35,601 bases of DNA from a virus: IMG/VR virus record IMGVR_UViG_3300032267_001715, positions 1 to 35,601 of that record. One strand, given 5' to 3'. Positions within the stretch are counted from its first letter, which is position 1. Each line of letters starts with the position of its first letter. Of this stretch, positions 5,913-12,294 are shown in pieces. Both the position numbers and the translations under genes were made by a program. Under the pieces are notes generated by a model that made no database searches, was not told where the DNA came from, and saw only the letters and a program-made list of their open reading frames with translations.

Positions 5913-7997
5913 ATGAGCAACAAAGAGTACTATTGGCTTAACTCGCATAGTCGCCTTTTCCTTGAGCGCGGTTATATTGAGCCCGGCACCACACCGGAGC
6001 AGAGGGTAAGGCAAATTGCAGAGAACGCAGAAAAAATCCTCAAGAAAAAAGGGTTCGCCGATAAGTTTGAAAGTTATATGAGCAAGGGGTGGTACTCTCT
6101 TGCTACGCCGGTCTGGTGCAACTTTGGAAACAAGAGAGGCCTCCCAGTAAGCTGCTTTGGCAGTTACATAGAAGACAAAATGGAGGCTATTCTCACCAAG
6201 TCGGCCGAAGTGGGAATTATGAGCAAGATGGGAGGAGGAACTTCGGGATACTTTGGATCGCTTCGGCCAAGAGGAACTAAGATTAGTGTCGGTGGAGAAT
6301 CTAGCGGCGCTGTTCACTTCATGGAGATATTTGACAAGGTATCTGAAGTAATATCACAAGGAAGCGCAAGAAGAGGATCCTTTGCTGCCTACATGCCAAT
6401 TGAGCACTCGGACATAGAAGAGTTTCTTCAGATAAGAAGCGAAGGACACCCGATTCAGAACATGAGCATCGGCGTTACTGTTACCGATAAGTTCATGAAG
6501 GATTTGGTTGAAGGCGACAAAGAAAAAAGAAAAGTCTGGGCTAAAGTCATCCAGAAAAGATTTGAAACCGGCTATCCTTACATCATGTTTGTAGACACAG
6601 CAAACAAAAATGCTCCTCAAGTCTACAAGGACAAAAAGCTCAAGATTAAAGCAAGTAATCTTTGTGTTGCTCCTTGGACTAAAATACTAACTAAGAATGG
6701 CGAAGTTGTAGTAGAAGAAAACGACGGAAAAGATGTTGAAATTTGGAATGGAAAGTTCTGGTCAAAAACAAGAATAGTCAAGACTGGAAGCGACCAAAAG
6801 CTAACGAGAGTCAGAGTCATCAAAAGAGAATATGATGACTACGACACAGAACATTTGGCTTGGGTTGATTTGGATGTTACAGAGTATCACAAGTTTTATC
6901 TCAAAGACGGAAAAGAAGTAAGAACCTCAGAGCTTGAAGAAGGAGCTAGACTTCTTTCGTACGACGACCCGAGGGGCAGAAGATTCGTATGTGAAGTAAT
7001 AAGCAAAAAAGAAATAGAAGGCCTTCATGATACGTATTGTGTCAATGAGCCATTTGAGCACAAAGCTGTGTTCAATGGCGTTCTGACAGGCAATTGTTCT
7101 GAAATACAGCTTTATTCAGACGAAGAAAATTCATTTGTCTGCGTCCTCTCTAGTCTAAATCTCCTGCACTGGGATGAGATGAAAGAAACAGACGCCGTAG
7201 AGACGATGACCTATTTCCTTGATGCTGTTTGTGAAGAATTCATACAGAAAACAGAGAATGTGAAGTATCTTGAAGCGGCGAGAAACTTTGCTAAATCTCA
7301 ACGTGCACTAGGGATGGGAGTATTGGGTTGGCACTCTTATCTCCAGAGCAAAATGATTCCTTTTGAAAGCATGAAAGCAAAGCTTCTCAATTCCGAAATA
7401 TGGAAGACCATCAAGGAAAGAGCAGACAAGACTACGGAAGATATGGCCAAGGAATATGGAGAGCCCGAGCTTCTCAAGGGCTACGGCAGAAGAAACGTCA
7501 CTACTCTTGCTGTCGCTCCAACAACATCAAGTAGTTTTATTCTTGGCCAAGTAAGCGCAAGTATAGAGCCTTTGAATTCAAATTACTTTGTGAAAAATCT
7601 TGCCAAAGGAAAGTTTACATACAAGAACCCTTATCTTAAGGAAGTTCTCAAGAAGTACGAAAAGAACACTGATGAGGTGTGGAAGAGCATACTTGTAAAA
7701 GGCGGCTCAGTACAGCACTTGGACTTCCTTTCAAAAGAAGAAAAGGATGTATTCAAAACTTTCGGGGAGATATCTCAGAAAGAAATAGTAATCCAAGCTG
7801 CCCAGAGACAAAAGTACATAGACCAATCTCAGTCGCTCAATCTTATGATCCCCCCATCTGCATCTCCCAAAGAGGTCAACAATCTTCTTATAGAGGGATG
7901 GGAACTAGGGGTTAAGACCTTCTACTATCAGAGATCTGCGAATCCAGCACAAGAGCTAGCAAGAAGTTTGTCAACTTGTGCTTCGTGCGAGGCTTGA
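5913..7997 (+). CDS. nrdA: ribonucleotide reductase class I large subunit (NrdA) interrupted by a mini-intein
   Basis: The precursor has 694 residues and becomes about 550 after removal of a 144-residue intein (see separate entry). The first redox cysteine lies in GLPVSCFGSY. The spliced NLCSEI carries the catalytic thiyl cysteine and glutamate, and the second redox cysteine is in SFVCVLSSLN. The phosphate loop region reads APTTSSSFILG, the radical-transfer tyrosines KTFYYQRS, and the C-terminal shuttle pair STCASCEA. The mature protein is much shorter than E. coli or T4 NrdA (about 750) and starts directly at the core, so the N-terminal ATP-cone is absent. The ATG at 5913 follows GAAAGAAGAAAA, so the upstream in-frame ATG inside nrdB is not used. 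It supplies dNTPs for phage replication. Confidence 0.95.
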   Translation: MSNKEYYWLNSHSRLFLERGYIEPGTTPEQRVRQIAENAEKILKKKGFADKFESYMSKGWYSLATPVWCNFGNKRGLPVSCFGSYIEDKMEAILTKSAEVGIMSKMGGGTSGYFGSLRPRGTKISVGGESSGAVHFMEIFDKVSEVISQGSARRGSFAAYMPIEHSDIEEFLQIRSEGHPIQNMSIGVTVTDKFMKDLVEGDKEKRKVWAKVIQKRFETGYPYIMFVDTANKNAPQVYKDKKLKIKASNLCVAPWTKILTKNGEVVVEENDGKDVEIWNGKFWSKTRIVKTGSDQKLTRVRVIKREYDDYDTEHLAWVDLDVTEYHKFYLKDGKEVRTSELEEGARLLSYDDPRGRRFVCEVISKKEIEGLHDTYCVNEPFEHKAVFNGVLTGNCSEIQLYSDEENSFVCVLSSLNLLHWDEMKETDAVETMTYFLDAVCEEFIQKTENVKYLEAARNFAKSQRALGMGVLGWHSYLQSKMIPFESMKAKLLNSEIWKTIKERADKTTEDMAKEYGEPELLKGYGRRNVTTLAVAPTTSSSFILGQVSASIEPLNSNYFVKNLAKGKFTYKNPYLKEVLKKYEKNTDEVWKSILVKGGSVQHLDFLSKEEKDVFKTFGEISQKEIVIQAAQRQKYIDQSQSLNLMIPPSASPKEVNNLLIEGWELGVKTFYYQRSANPAQELARSLSTCASCEA
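6663..7094 (+). other. mini-intein (144 aa) inserted before the catalytic cysteine of NrdA
   Basis: Starts with C1 in CVAPWTKILTKNG (block A). It carries TEYH (T73, H76) as block B, and ends with TYCVNEPFEHKAVFNGVLTGN followed by Cys+1 (blocks F and G). The flanking exteins read SNL and CSEI, the conserved NrdA active-site string. The length leaves no room for a homing endonuclease, and no LAGLIDADG motif is visible. The penultimate residue is Gly143 rather than the usual His, a variant tolerated by some inteins. Splicing would use Cys1, Asn144 and Cys+1. Being in frame and with all nucleophiles present, it is likely active. Confidence 0.92.
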
Positions 7998-7998
7998 A

Positions 7999-8346
7999 AT
8001 GCTGGATTCAAGAAAAACTTGGTTTTTAGACTTTGATGGAACTTTGGTTGAACACAGGAGTCACTATTCCGATAGAGACTACATACTTCCGGCCACAAAG
8101 GAATTCTTTTCTACTTCCATTAAAGATAATGATTTTGTCATAATAACCACTGCAAGAAATGGCGATGAGCACAAAGAAAGAATAGCTATGTTTATGGACG
8201 CTCATGGTCTAAAGTATGACGTGATACTATGCGATCTGCCTTCGGGAGTAAGAATACTTGTAAACGACAAAAAGCCTGATGGAAGCACAACTGCAATTGC
8301 CGTTAACTTGAAAAGAGACAAAGGAATAGAAGAGAAAATTTCATGA
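7999..8346 (+). CDS. HAD-superfamily phosphatase
   Basis: A 115-residue minimal HAD fold. Motif I is FLDFDGTLV (nucleophile D11, acid D13), motif II is IITTAR (T50/T51), and VNDKKPDG near residue 93 probably supplies the motif IV acidic pair. There is essentially no cap domain, which favours large or polymeric substrates, or nucleotides. The ATG sits two bases after the nrdA stop, with GAGG inside the end of nrdA, and its end overlaps dut by ATGA. This places it within the nucleotide-metabolism operon and makes a nucleotidase, or a DNA 3'-phosphatase like that of T4 polynucleotide kinase, the simplest guesses. Substrate unproven. Confidence 0.75.
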   Translation: MLDSRKTWFLDFDGTLVEHRSHYSDRDYILPATKEFFSTSIKDNDFVIITTARNGDEHKERIAMFMDAHGLKYDVILCDLPSGVRILVNDKKPDGSTTAIAVNLKRDKGIEEKIS

Positions 8347-8771
8347 TCGTAAAGTTCAACAAATTGTCCGATTCTGCAAAAGTGCCAAGCCGAGCTAATC
8401 CAACGGATGCCGGCGCTGATATTTACTCAATAGAGCAGTGCATCATACAGCCTCTTGAAAGAAAAGCCATATCCACTGGGATTAGGATGGAGATCCCAGA
8501 AGGCTATTATGCAAGAATAGCTCCAAGATCTGGCCTTGCTGTTAAAAATGGAATAGATGTTCTTGCTGGGGTGGTGGACTCCAGCTATAGAGGCGAAATT
8601 AAAGTTGTTCTCTACAACTCAGATAAAAGCAACAGTTTTTTTGTCAATCCCGGAGATAGGATAGCTCAGTTGATAATAGAGAAACATTACAATTTTGATT
8701 TGATTGAGGTGGTTGAAGAGCTGTCCGACACCGACAGAGGCTCTGGGGGATTTGGATCTACTGGAATATGA
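8343..8771 (+). CDS. dut: dUTP diphosphatase (dUTPase)
   Basis: A 142-residue trimeric-type dUTPase that hydrolyses dUTP to dUMP, keeping uracil out of phage DNA and feeding dTMP synthesis. All five motifs are present in order: TDAGADIYS, APRSGLAVKNG, AGVVDSSYRGEI, PGDRIAQLII and the C-terminal RGSGGFGSTGI arm. Length is typical. Its start overlaps the HAD gene by ATGA, and its stop overlaps the SET gene by ATGA, so the run nrdB-nrdA-HAD-dut-SET-zinc finger is probably one transcript. Confidence 0.96.
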   Translation: MIVKFNKLSDSAKVPSRANPTDAGADIYSIEQCIIQPLERKAISTGIRMEIPEGYYARIAPRSGLAVKNGIDVLAGVVDSSYRGEIKVVLYNSDKSNSFFVNPGDRIAQLIIEKHYNFDLIEVVEELSDTDRGSGGFGSTGI

Positions 8772-9145
8772 AAGATTTCATGCCCTTCATTAATAAGGGC
8801 CTTTATCTAGATTGGAAAGATGGCATTGGATATGGAGTCTTTACAAAAGAACCCATAAAGAAAAACGAGTTTGTTGAAATATCTCCAGTCATAGTACTAG
8901 ACTTTTTGGAAGATAGAGAAATGATGAAGTATGTCATTTCTTGGGGTGAAAAAATAGCAATGCCAATGGGTTGGACAATGTTGTACAACCACAGTGATAA
9001 AAATTCTTGCGAATTTTCCATGAATATTCATGATGGTCTTCTTGCTATTGTTTCTTTGAGAGATATACTGGCCGGCGAGCAATTGACTGTGAACTACGGG
9101 CCAAATTGGTTCTCTTCAAGGCAAATTGAAAAAATAGACCTATGA
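8768..9145 (+). CDS. SET-domain protein (putative protein lysine methyltransferase)
   Basis: A 125-residue compact SET domain. GIGYGVF (residues 19-25) matches the N-terminal SAM-binding turn, YNHSDKNSCEF (N74-H75-S76) matches the NHS cofactor and pseudoknot motif, and GEQLTVNYG (Y110) ends with the catalytic tyrosine. The size is close to the minimal viral SET protein of chlorella viruses (about 120), with no pre- or post-SET cysteine clusters. It probably methylates lysines of a host or phage protein, using host SAM. It is joined to dut and to the following zinc-finger gene by ATGA overlaps. Phage SET proteins are uncommon, and the target is unknown. Confidence 0.8.
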   Translation: MKDFMPFINKGLYLDWKDGIGYGVFTKEPIKKNEFVEISPVIVLDFLEDREMMKYVISWGEKIAMPMGWTMLYNHSDKNSCEFSMNIHDGLLAIVSLRDILAGEQLTVNYGPNWFSSRQIEKIDL

Positions 9146-9486
9146 ACTGCCCCTTGTGCGAACAAAAAATGGACTTGTATACCAAGGCACACAAGAATGT
9201 GCCGTTTGTTGACAACAAGTTCTATGATCGCCTTTGTTTCACTTGCTACTCTGTTCCCAAGATACTGGAACAGAAATACAATGAAGACGGCAGCATTGCA
9301 GAGGAGATCAAACTCCCGTATTCATTTGAAAATCTTCACACGGAGGAAGAGATTTTTTACATGGGCGCGGCGGATACGCGCAAATATGCTAAAAAAAGCT
9401 TGGAGGCGGTCAAGGCATCTTGTTCCAAGTTGAAAAAAGACAAAAAGCCTAAAAATAGGCCAAATGCTTCTTGGAATATGCCCTAA
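9142..9486 (+). CDS. small zinc-binding protein of unknown function
   Basis: A 114-residue protein with two cysteine pairs, CPLC (C3, C6) and CFTC (C32, C35), spaced as in a treble-clef or zinc-ribbon site. A charged helical region and a lysine-rich tail (KLKKDKKPKNRP) suggest nucleic-acid or protein contact. The start overlaps the SET gene (ATGA), so it may serve as a partner of that enzyme. No family recognised. Confidence 0.75.
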   Translation: MNCPLCEQKMDLYTKAHKNVPFVDNKFYDRLCFTCYSVPKILEQKYNEDGSIAEEIKLPYSFENLHTEEEIFYMGAADTRKYAKKSLEAVKASCSKLKKDKKPKNRPNASWNMP

Positions 9487-9492
9487 GAAACA

Positions 9493-9500
9493 TACATATT
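9493..9500 (+). promoter_or_regulatory. late-type promoter octamer TACATATT, leaderless arrangement
   Basis: TACATATT ends three bases before the ATG at 9504, with no ribosome site between. It lies directly after the stop of the preceding gene (9484-9486). Confidence 0.35.
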
Positions 9501-9503
9501 TTC

Positions 9504-9893
9504 ATGCGATTTAGAACATTTTTAATCAACGAGGAAAAGGGTAGTTTCGCACAAAGGGTTGCGGACATACTCAGTGCTGTCCAAGACTTGAATGACAATG
9601 CTGAGAACATGGGCACAAGACACCTAGTATCAAACGCTCAGACCATAGCCGATCAAATAAGAAGAATCATACACACCCACTGGCCAGAGAAAGAAGAATC
9701 AAATCTAGAAGTGCTGAAGAAATGCGGTGTGGCCATAATGAAGACAATGGATGAAAAAGGAGATCTTTTGTCCATATTAAAATCTTGCGAAAAACATTTG
9801 GGGAAAATATCTGGCGAGCAAGAAGAGCCTGTTAATGATCTTGGAAACGAAGAAGAAGGCCAAGAAGAGGAAGACCAAGAAGAAAAAGAATAA
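9504..9893 (+). CDS. acidic protein with capsid-targeting-like N-terminus
   Basis: A 129-residue protein. Residues 1-10 (MRFRTFLINE) follow the pattern shared with three other genes in this window and T4 internal proteins, with a possible prohead-protease cut after INE. The middle (residues 14-95) is predicted helical, and the last 25 residues are almost all Glu and Asp. The ATG at 9504 is chosen over an in-frame ATG at 9471, which lies inside the previous gene and would hide the motif. The stop overlaps the glutamine amidotransferase ATG (TAATG). An acidic tail on a head-packaged protein could mimic DNA, but that is speculation. Confidence 0.7.
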   Translation: MRFRTFLINEEKGSFAQRVADILSAVQDLNDNAENMGTRHLVSNAQTIADQIRRIIHTHWPEKEESNLEVLKKCGVAIMKTMDEKGDLLSILKSCEKHLGKISGEQEEPVNDLGNEEEGQEEEDQEEKE

Positions 9894-10642
9894 TGTGTGG
9901 AATTGCTGGATATGTGGGCACTTCAAAAAACCCAGACTTATCTTTTGAGATAATTTCTGGCTTATTTCGCGAAATAGAATCTCGGGGCAAGGATGCTTCG
10001 GGATACTGGGGCGTTTCTGAATCTGACCAAGTTTTGTTTCACAAAGAACCAACACCTTCTTCTGATTTTGTCCGTAGCGATATTTGGAAATCTGTTAGAG
10101 AACACAATCCATCCACTCTCATTTGTCATGCGAGAGAAGCCTCCAAAGGCGTTGGCCCTCCCTCAGACAATTCAAACAATCATCCATTTGTTAGTGAAGA
10201 CATGACTGTTGCATTGGTTCACAATGGACGCATTCCGGATGAAACGTACGTCCCCTTTAAGCACAAGCATCAGCTTAAATCAGATTGTGATTCTGAAGTT
10301 TTGCTCAAGATGTTTGAGAATGAACCTGAAGATTTTCTGAATAAAGTTAGTGCTATAAGAACAATACGCCACATACCAGATGCCCACATGGCCGTCGCAA
10401 TAGGGGAAAAACTATCAGAAGGACAGAGATTATGGATTTTTAGAAACGAACACAGAGCCCTTTGTAAAGTAGATCTTGTAGATCAATTGGGACAATTTTT
10501 CTTTGTTTCTACTCAAGATATTTGGGAGAATGCCACTAAATCTCTTGGAGTAAAAGGGTTGGTTGAAGAACTTGATTCAGATACGCTCTACATGTTTAGG
10601 ATTGAAGGATCTGTTTTATTTCAAAGCGCCTTCTTCATTTAG
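9893..10642 (+). CDS. stand-alone class II glutamine amidotransferase domain
   Basis: A 249-residue N-terminal-nucleophile amidohydrolase related to the glutaminase domains of GlmS, PurF and asparagine synthetase. After Met removal, Cys2 (MCGIAGYVG) would be the nucleophile. Other family motifs are SRGKDASG (31-37), ICHAREAS (77-84, R81), SNNHPF (94-99), VHNG (109-112) and SDCDSE (130-135). No synthase or isomerase domain follows. It therefore either delivers ammonia to a separate partner or acts as a glutaminase. Its start overlaps the acidic-protein stop (TAATG); its end overlaps a convergent gene by 27 bases. Possible roles include amino-sugar or nucleotide modification; none is shown. Confidence 0.85.
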   Translation: MCGIAGYVGTSKNPDLSFEIISGLFREIESRGKDASGYWGVSESDQVLFHKEPTPSSDFVRSDIWKSVREHNPSTLICHAREASKGVGPPSDNSNNHPFVSEDMTVALVHNGRIPDETYVPFKHKHQLKSDCDSEVLLKMFENEPEDFLNKVSAIRTIRHIPDAHMAVAIGEKLSEGQRLWIFRNEHRALCKVDLVDQLGQFFFVSTQDIWENATKSLGVKGLVEELDSDTLYMFRIEGSVLFQSAFFI

Positions 10643-10921
10643 ATTCACGCCAAGTTTTATTTTTGCAATCAACAAGTCCAGATGAGCCAACTTGCATTTT
10701 AACTCTGACTCTTTGAGATCTTTATGATTATGAGGATGCAGCTTTTTTAGAGTTTCATATCTGTCTTTTAAATACATGTAGGTCTCTAAAACTTTTTGGT
10801 ATTCAAGATCCTCAACCCTTTCTTTGTGGCTCACAGCATAAGGAGCCGCTCTATAAGGCTTTTTGTATTCAATAGCAAATAATGTTAATGCCAAAACTGT
10901 CAATATTGATATGGCTCTCAT
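10616..10921 (-). CDS. small exported or membrane-anchored helical protein
   Basis: A 101-residue protein. Residues 1-17 (MRAISILTVLALTLFAI) form a hydrophobic N-terminal segment that may be a signal peptide or membrane anchor. The remainder is charged and likely coiled (DLEYQKVLETYMYLKDR and following), with several His and Lys. A perfect TATAAATA late promoter lies five bases before the ATG, and no ribosome site is present. Its 3' end overlaps the convergent amidotransferase gene by 27 bases. Function unknown; a role in lysis or envelope interaction would fit the layout only. Confidence 0.6.
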   Translation of the reverse strand: MRAISILTVLALTLFAIEYKKPYRAAPYAVSHKERVEDLEYQKVLETYMYLKDRYETLKKLHPHNHKDLKESELKCKLAHLDLLIAKIKLGVNLNEEGALK

Positions 10922-10926
10922 TACTT

Positions 10927-10934
10927 TATTTATA
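10927..10934 (-). promoter_or_regulatory. perfect T4-type late promoter TATAAATA, leaderless arrangement
   Basis: The minus strand reads TATAAATA, AAGTA, ATG. The octamer is identical to the T4 late consensus. With T4 geometry (-13 to -6) the transcript would begin on the A of the start codon. This is the clearest example of the leaderless pattern in the window. Confidence 0.7.
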
Positions 10935-11007
10935 CCAAGGCCAGAAAAAACAAGCCTATTTATAAGCCGTCATTAGTTTCTTGGTAATTTTGAGCATTTT
11001 GATCTCC

Positions 11008-11015
11008 TATATAAT
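11008..11015 (+). promoter_or_regulatory. late-type promoter octamer TATATAAT, leaderless arrangement
   Basis: TATATAAT ends three bases before the ATG at 11019. An upstream GATCTCC offers no Shine-Dalgarno match. Confidence 0.45.
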
Positions 11016-11018
11016 TGA

Positions 11019-11567
11019 ATGGAAGAAGATCAAGAGATAGAAGACATATTCAAAGAGAAAACCAAAAAAATAAAGTCTGGAAAAAAGGGCAAAAGAGTTG
11101 AATTGGACCTTGTCAAAAGCCTAAACAAAAGGTTTGAAAAGGTTCTTTTGACAAATCCTTCATACGGCAAATTCTCCAGATCCGTTGGGAGTGGAAATAG
11201 ATGGGGCCAAAACGTTCATCTTTCCCGAACTGCCACGAACATATACTCGGGTGATATAGTCTGCCCAGATCACTTTAAATTCGTTTTAGAGAGCAAGGGT
11301 GGCTATAACGACATTGACCTCGTCTCTGCCTTCTCCGGGAGCCAAGCGGAACTTGACGGGTTCTTGAAGCAAGTCACGGACGACTCAGAGAGATGCGGCA
11401 GGAAGCCGATGCTCCTTTGGAAAAAAGACCGCAAGCCCCGACTTGCATTCTTGAGGCCGGTGGATATGCCCAAGACAGAATTTGACTGTTTTTTTAAGTA
11501 TGGAAGCTGGATTGCTGTTAATTATGAGGAACTTATGAAGGAAGAAGATTCCTTCTTTTTCTCCTAG
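11019..11567 (+). CDS. PD-(D/E)xK superfamily nuclease candidate (Holliday-junction-resolvase-like)
   Basis: A 182-residue protein with the spacing of a restriction-like nuclease core. Glu28 sits in the first helix (GKRVELDLVKSL), SGD ends at D79, and FVLESKGG supplies E91 and K93. The stretch FSRSVGSGNRWGQN between them resembles the basic, glycine-rich substrate loop of archaeal Hjc-type resolvases. The charged N-terminus (residues 1-26) is probably disordered. In a T4-like phage such an enzyme could resolve recombination junctions or debranch DNA before packaging. It stands alone between a divergent small gene and the convergent ParB-like operon, whose last gene ends 5 bases away. Fold assignment is by motif only. 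Confidence 0.65.
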   Translation: MEEDQEIEDIFKEKTKKIKSGKKGKRVELDLVKSLNKRFEKVLLTNPSYGKFSRSVGSGNRWGQNVHLSRTATNIYSGDIVCPDHFKFVLESKGGYNDIDLVSAFSGSQAELDGFLKQVTDDSERCGRKPMLLWKKDRKPRLAFLRPVDMPKTEFDCFFKYGSWIAVNYEELMKEEDSFFFS

Positions 11568-11571
11568 ATAG

Positions 11572-11799
11572 TCAACTCAGACCCAGAACTTCTTGAAGCC
11601 GATCTGTGAGTTGTTCTTTCCTAAGTACAACCATGGCAAATCTCTTCCCCTCTACCGCCGGCGCTTCGGCAAAAACGAGACTCTCCAGACAAGCCCTAGG
11701 AATCCATTCCAAAGGACTGTCTGTTCTTGGCTCGCTCCCCAAAAGGGCGTGTATGCCCTCCTCGGACTCTTTGGAAACCCACACTGGCATGCAGATCAT
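11572..11799 (-). CDS. hypothetical 75-residue protein, last gene of the ParB-like operon
   Basis: A 75-residue protein. The ATG overlaps the stop of the upstream gene (ATGA), and GGAG lies six bases before it, supporting translation. Its composition (Leu, Glu, Arg rich; EGKRFAMVVLRKEQLTDRLQEVL near the C-terminus) suggests a small alpha/beta fold. It shares the GC-rich character of the operon. No family recognised. Confidence 0.55.
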   Translation of the reverse strand: MICMPVWVSKESEEGIHALLGSEPRTDSPLEWIPRACLESLVFAEAPAVEGKRFAMVVLRKEQLTDRLQEVLGLS

Positions 11800-12245
11800 T
11801 TCACGCTCCAGTTCTCAGACCATTGGAAAATATCCTTTGATCTTCTCAATCCTTTGATCTTCTTTTTGAGGCAATAATTTTTGCAAGCATACAAAGCAAC
11901 TTCATAGGTTGATATGTCGTTCTTTTTTCTCTTGGGGCCAGCAACGCCTTTCAGCCACATATAAAAGTGATATACCGGGTCTTCTCTTCCTTCAAAAATT
12001 CCTTCTTTTGCATGTTGCAAGAACTGAATTGCTCTTTCTTGGTCGTATTTAATGGCGCACTTTCCCACGGCTGCACCTATGCTGCTCATTCCGCGAGGCA
12101 TGTACTTCGTTATCTCGTTTATTATTTCGTACTTCTCCATGAAGTTTTCAACTTCTTTTTGGCTTATTTTAAATCCCTTGTTTGATATGCACATCATATT
12201 TTTTGCGACCCAATATTCTTTTTTGTGTTCTTCAATCACGTTCAT
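11796..12245 (-). CDS. paralog of the C-terminal domain of the neighbouring ParB-like protein
   Basis: A 149-residue protein that resembles the C-terminal half of the ParB-like protein encoded at 13887-14918 but has no ParB-like N-terminal domain. Shared features in the same order are an AA-x-G/L-K start to a helix, a Glu/Arg helix before an EDP or DDP turn, a T-Y-or-L-x-x-A-x-x-x-Y helix, and the ending KDIFQWSENW versus KDLFDWEAGW. The ATG at 12245 has AAGGA six bases upstream and leaves a 49-base gap to the gene before it. An in-frame ATG at 12320 would overlap that gene and is not favoured. It might act as a partner or competitor of the full-length protein. Confidence 0.7.
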   Translation of the reverse strand: MNVIEEHKKEYWVAKNMMCISNKGFKISQKEVENFMEKYEIINEITKYMPRGMSSIGAAVGKCAIKYDQERAIQFLQHAKEGIFEGREDPVYHFYMWLKGVAGPKRKKNDISTYEVALYACKNYCLKKKIKGLRRSKDIFQWSENWSVK

Positions 12246-12294
12246 CTTTTTCCTTTCGGGACTTCTGGAGTTTGGAGGTGCCGGCGATGGAATT

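Noticed and set aside
5874-6317. 147-codon minus-strand frame over the nrdA start
   Set aside because: Antisense to the NrdA core; no ribosome site and no motif.
6663-7094. Homing endonuclease inside the NrdA intein
   Set aside because: The segment between block B and block F is too short, and no LAGLIDADG, HNH or GIY-YIG motif is visible.
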